Shown here piece by piece: positions 62,630 to 64,000 of a stretch of 64,000 nt of DNA. The translations under genes were made by a program, and so were the position numbers. Every line of letters begins with the position of its first letter. Position 1 is the stretch's first letter. The notes under the pieces were generated by a model that was given only the letters and a program-made list of their open reading frames with translations, made no database searches and had not been told where the DNA came from. This DNA is from Pedobacter sp. MC2016-14 (GTDB lineage: Bacteria > Bacteroidota > Bacteroidia > Sphingobacteriales > Sphingobacteriaceae). Location: contig NZ_JAJMPA010000001.1 of NCBI RefSeq assembly GCF_020991475.1, positions 1,736,001 through 1,800,000 on the forward strand, in the 5' to 3' direction.

Positions 62630-63982
62630 ATGGCATTCCTTACCGATCAGCAAACCATAAATGACCTGAACCTTTTTGGAAAATCTGGTGGAGCCTCCAT
62701 CTACCAGATTTTTAACAGGACGAAAACGCGGGGCGGAGCGGCCATCCTGGAAGAAATGTTCCGGTTTCCGTTGTCAGATGAACATAAAATCAACCATCGC
62801 AGCCAAATCATTCAGCGATTTGCGAAGACAGGCGCATCATTCCCGTTTAGCATAGATCATTTTGATCCAGTTGAATCGTATTTGAAAAATACCGATTCGA
62901 GGACAAAGTTATCTGCACAAGAGGGGTTCATCGCTAAAAAGCTGAGCAATATGGTTGCTTTAGATGCTGTTACCTCAGGAATCTATCTTGGAATCGATGG
63001 TTTATTGAAGTTGATGAAGGAGTTGCAGCAGTTTATAAACAGTCTGGAAGGCGGAGATCTCGATTTCTACAAGCAGGATAAAGCAGATGTACGGGAATTA
63101 CTGGATACGCAAGGGATTAAAGAGGCCCTTGCTTTACCTGTTAATGGAAAGATTTCTGCCATAGAATACATTCAGTACGATGAACTCTTTCGGTTTCGCC
63201 ACCGGGATGTGGTGCTTAAAATGATGCGTTATATCTATGGTCTGGATGTGTACTTTTCTGTTGCGCTTGTGGCAGTAGAGCGCTCATTTGTATTTCCAAA
63301 GGCCATGCCTAAGCACCAACATACCGTGAAACTGGAGGGCGTGTATCATCCTGAATTACAAAAAGCGGTGCCCAATTCCATCCACATTACGGTGGGCAGT
63401 AATGTCATCTTCCTTACTGGTGCCAATATGGCGGGGAAATCAACCTTTATGAAGTCACTGAGCATTGCGCTCTTCCTTGCCCACATGGGCTTCCCGGTTG
63501 CCGCTAAAGAAATGGAATTTTCGGTACTCGATGGTATTTATACCACCATCAACCTTCCCGATAATTTGGGGATGGGTGCCAGCCACTTTTATGTGGAGGT
63601 ACTCCGTGCCAAAAAAATTGCGCAGGAACTTAAGTTGGGCAGGAACCTATTTGTGCTTTTTGATGAAATGTTTAGGGGGACAAATGTGAAGGATGCGGCA
63701 GAAGCAACAATTGCTTTCACAGAAGCCTTTGCCGGAAAGCGCGACAGTATGTTTGTCATTTCCACGCACATCATTGAAGCCGGCGAGATATTGAAGGAAA
63801 GATGTGATAACATTAATTTTGTTTACCTGCCTACCCGTATGAAGGGCAATAAGCCCGTCTACACCTACACGCTTGAACAAGGTTTAACGGCCGACAGGCA
63901 TGGAATGATCATCATACAAAATGAAGGTATACTAGAAATTTTGGCTACCGGTCTGGAGCGGCTGAATACACAAAAGATATGA
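62630..63982 (+). CDS. MutS-like ATPase without mismatch-recognition domains
   Basis: 450 residues, three bases after the permease gene. A MutS domain III-like helical lever region (residues ~20-250) precedes the ATPase: LTGANMAGKSTFMKSL (Walker A), NLGMGASHFYVEVLRAKKIA, FVLFDEMFRGTNVKDAAEA (Walker B) and VISTHIIEAGEIL. No N-terminal mismatch-binding or connector domain is present, and no endonuclease domain. It is cytoplasmic with no membrane helices, unlike the MutS-like protein at 3.1 kb. The next gene overlaps its stop and appears to be a paralogue. Confidence 0.88.
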   Translation: MAFLTDQQTINDLNLFGKSGGASIYQIFNRTKTRGGAAILEEMFRFPLSDEHKINHRSQIIQRFAKTGASFPFSIDHFDPVESYLKNTDSRTKLSAQEGFIAKKLSNMVALDAVTSGIYLGIDGLLKLMKELQQFINSLEGGDLDFYKQDKADVRELLDTQGIKEALALPVNGKISAIEYIQYDELFRFRHRDVVLKMMRYIYGLDVYFSVALVAVERSFVFPKAMPKHQHTVKLEGVYHPELQKAVPNSIHITVGSNVIFLTGANMAGKSTFMKSLSIALFLAHMGFPVAAKEMEFSVLDGIYTTINLPDNLGMGASHFYVEVLRAKKIAQELKLGRNLFVLFDEMFRGTNVKDAAEATIAFTEAFAGKRDSMFVISTHIIEAGEILKERCDNINFVYLPTRMKGNKPVYTYTLEQGLTADRHGMIIIQNEGILEILATGLERLNTQKI

Positions 63983-64000
63983 GCTTTACAGTTGACAAAC
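63979..64000 (+). CDS. Start of a next gene, probably a second MutS-like protein (cut by window end)
   Basis: An ATG at 63979 overlaps the stop codon of the MutS-like gene by four bases (ATGA) and reads MSFTVDK before the window ends. The upstream paralogue begins MAFLTDQQTINDLN, so a shared opening is suggestive but rests on seven residues only. Coupled translation with the upstream gene is implied. Confidence 0.4.

Noticed and set aside
62630..63982. Calling the short MutS-like protein a mismatch repair MutS
   Set aside because: Only the lever-like region and ATPase are present; the mismatch-binding and connector domains are missing.
1..64000. tRNA, rRNA, CRISPR arrays, integrases and complete insertion sequences
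   Set aside because: I looked for cloverleaf-like ends, repeated spacer arrays and transposase motifs (DDE or HUH patterns in frames) and saw none, though reading by eye can miss short RNAs.

Overview
The window looks like a chromosome segment of a Bacteroidota bacterium, most likely Sphingobacteriaceae (Pedobacter-like). The evidence is two ECF sigma/FecR/SusC/SusD loci, Bacteroidota-restricted families (DUF5606, DUF4293, DUF3943, DUF4421, Gld-type ABC proteins), weak ribosome binding sites, and promoter-like TAnnTTTG boxes in place of the E. coli -10. The genus is inferred and was not checked by any search. I saw no tRNA, rRNA or CRISPR array.

Layout. 1-18.2 kb is mostly core housekeeping: the end of a porin, an exported protein of unknown role, a cyclophilin, DUF5606, a membrane-anchored MutS-like ATPase, rlmH, a 42-residue membrane peptide, aconitase, a polysaccharide deacetylase, a TolC/HlyD efflux pair, gpsA, a DEAD-box helicase, DUF4293, truA and an ABC exporter. 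18.2-21.9 kb is an accessory graveyard: an N-terminally truncated RHS core, a PD-(D/E)XK-like toxin tip with its putative immunity gene, then three decayed toxin/immunity remnants. 21.9-26.5 kb holds two aldo/keto reductases, a fragment of a sulfite-oxidase-type gene and small exported proteins. 26.6-34.3 kb is a complete sigma-FecR-SusC-SusD-TlpA uptake locus. 34.4-41 kb carries a lipoprotein carbonic anhydrase, an operon of MscS channel plus two envelope proteins, and a CsgG-like exported protein.

41-46.4 kb is regulatory: a Fic-like protein whose catalytic His appears replaced, transcribed from a region with two near-perfect palindromes, then a LysR/SDR/AraC group. 46.5-50.6 kb looks like a small metal (copper) handling cluster: a His-rich membrane protein, a DUF3347 protein and a multicopper oxidase fused to a predicted outer-membrane barrel, preceded by an SGNH hydrolase.

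50.6-64 kb is the most unusual part. An ECF sigma factor, FecR, SusC and SusD are followed by a Gld-like ABC ATPase, a fused permease/GldG protein and two consecutive MutS-like ATPase genes (the second cut off by the window end). Between the sigma factor and its FecR partner sits about 1.4 kb of foreign material (toxin tip, putative immunity gene, dead RHS core) bracketed by 211-bp direct repeats of the sigma gene 3' end. The dead RHS core is closely related to the RHS remnant 33 kb away, linking the two accessory islands.
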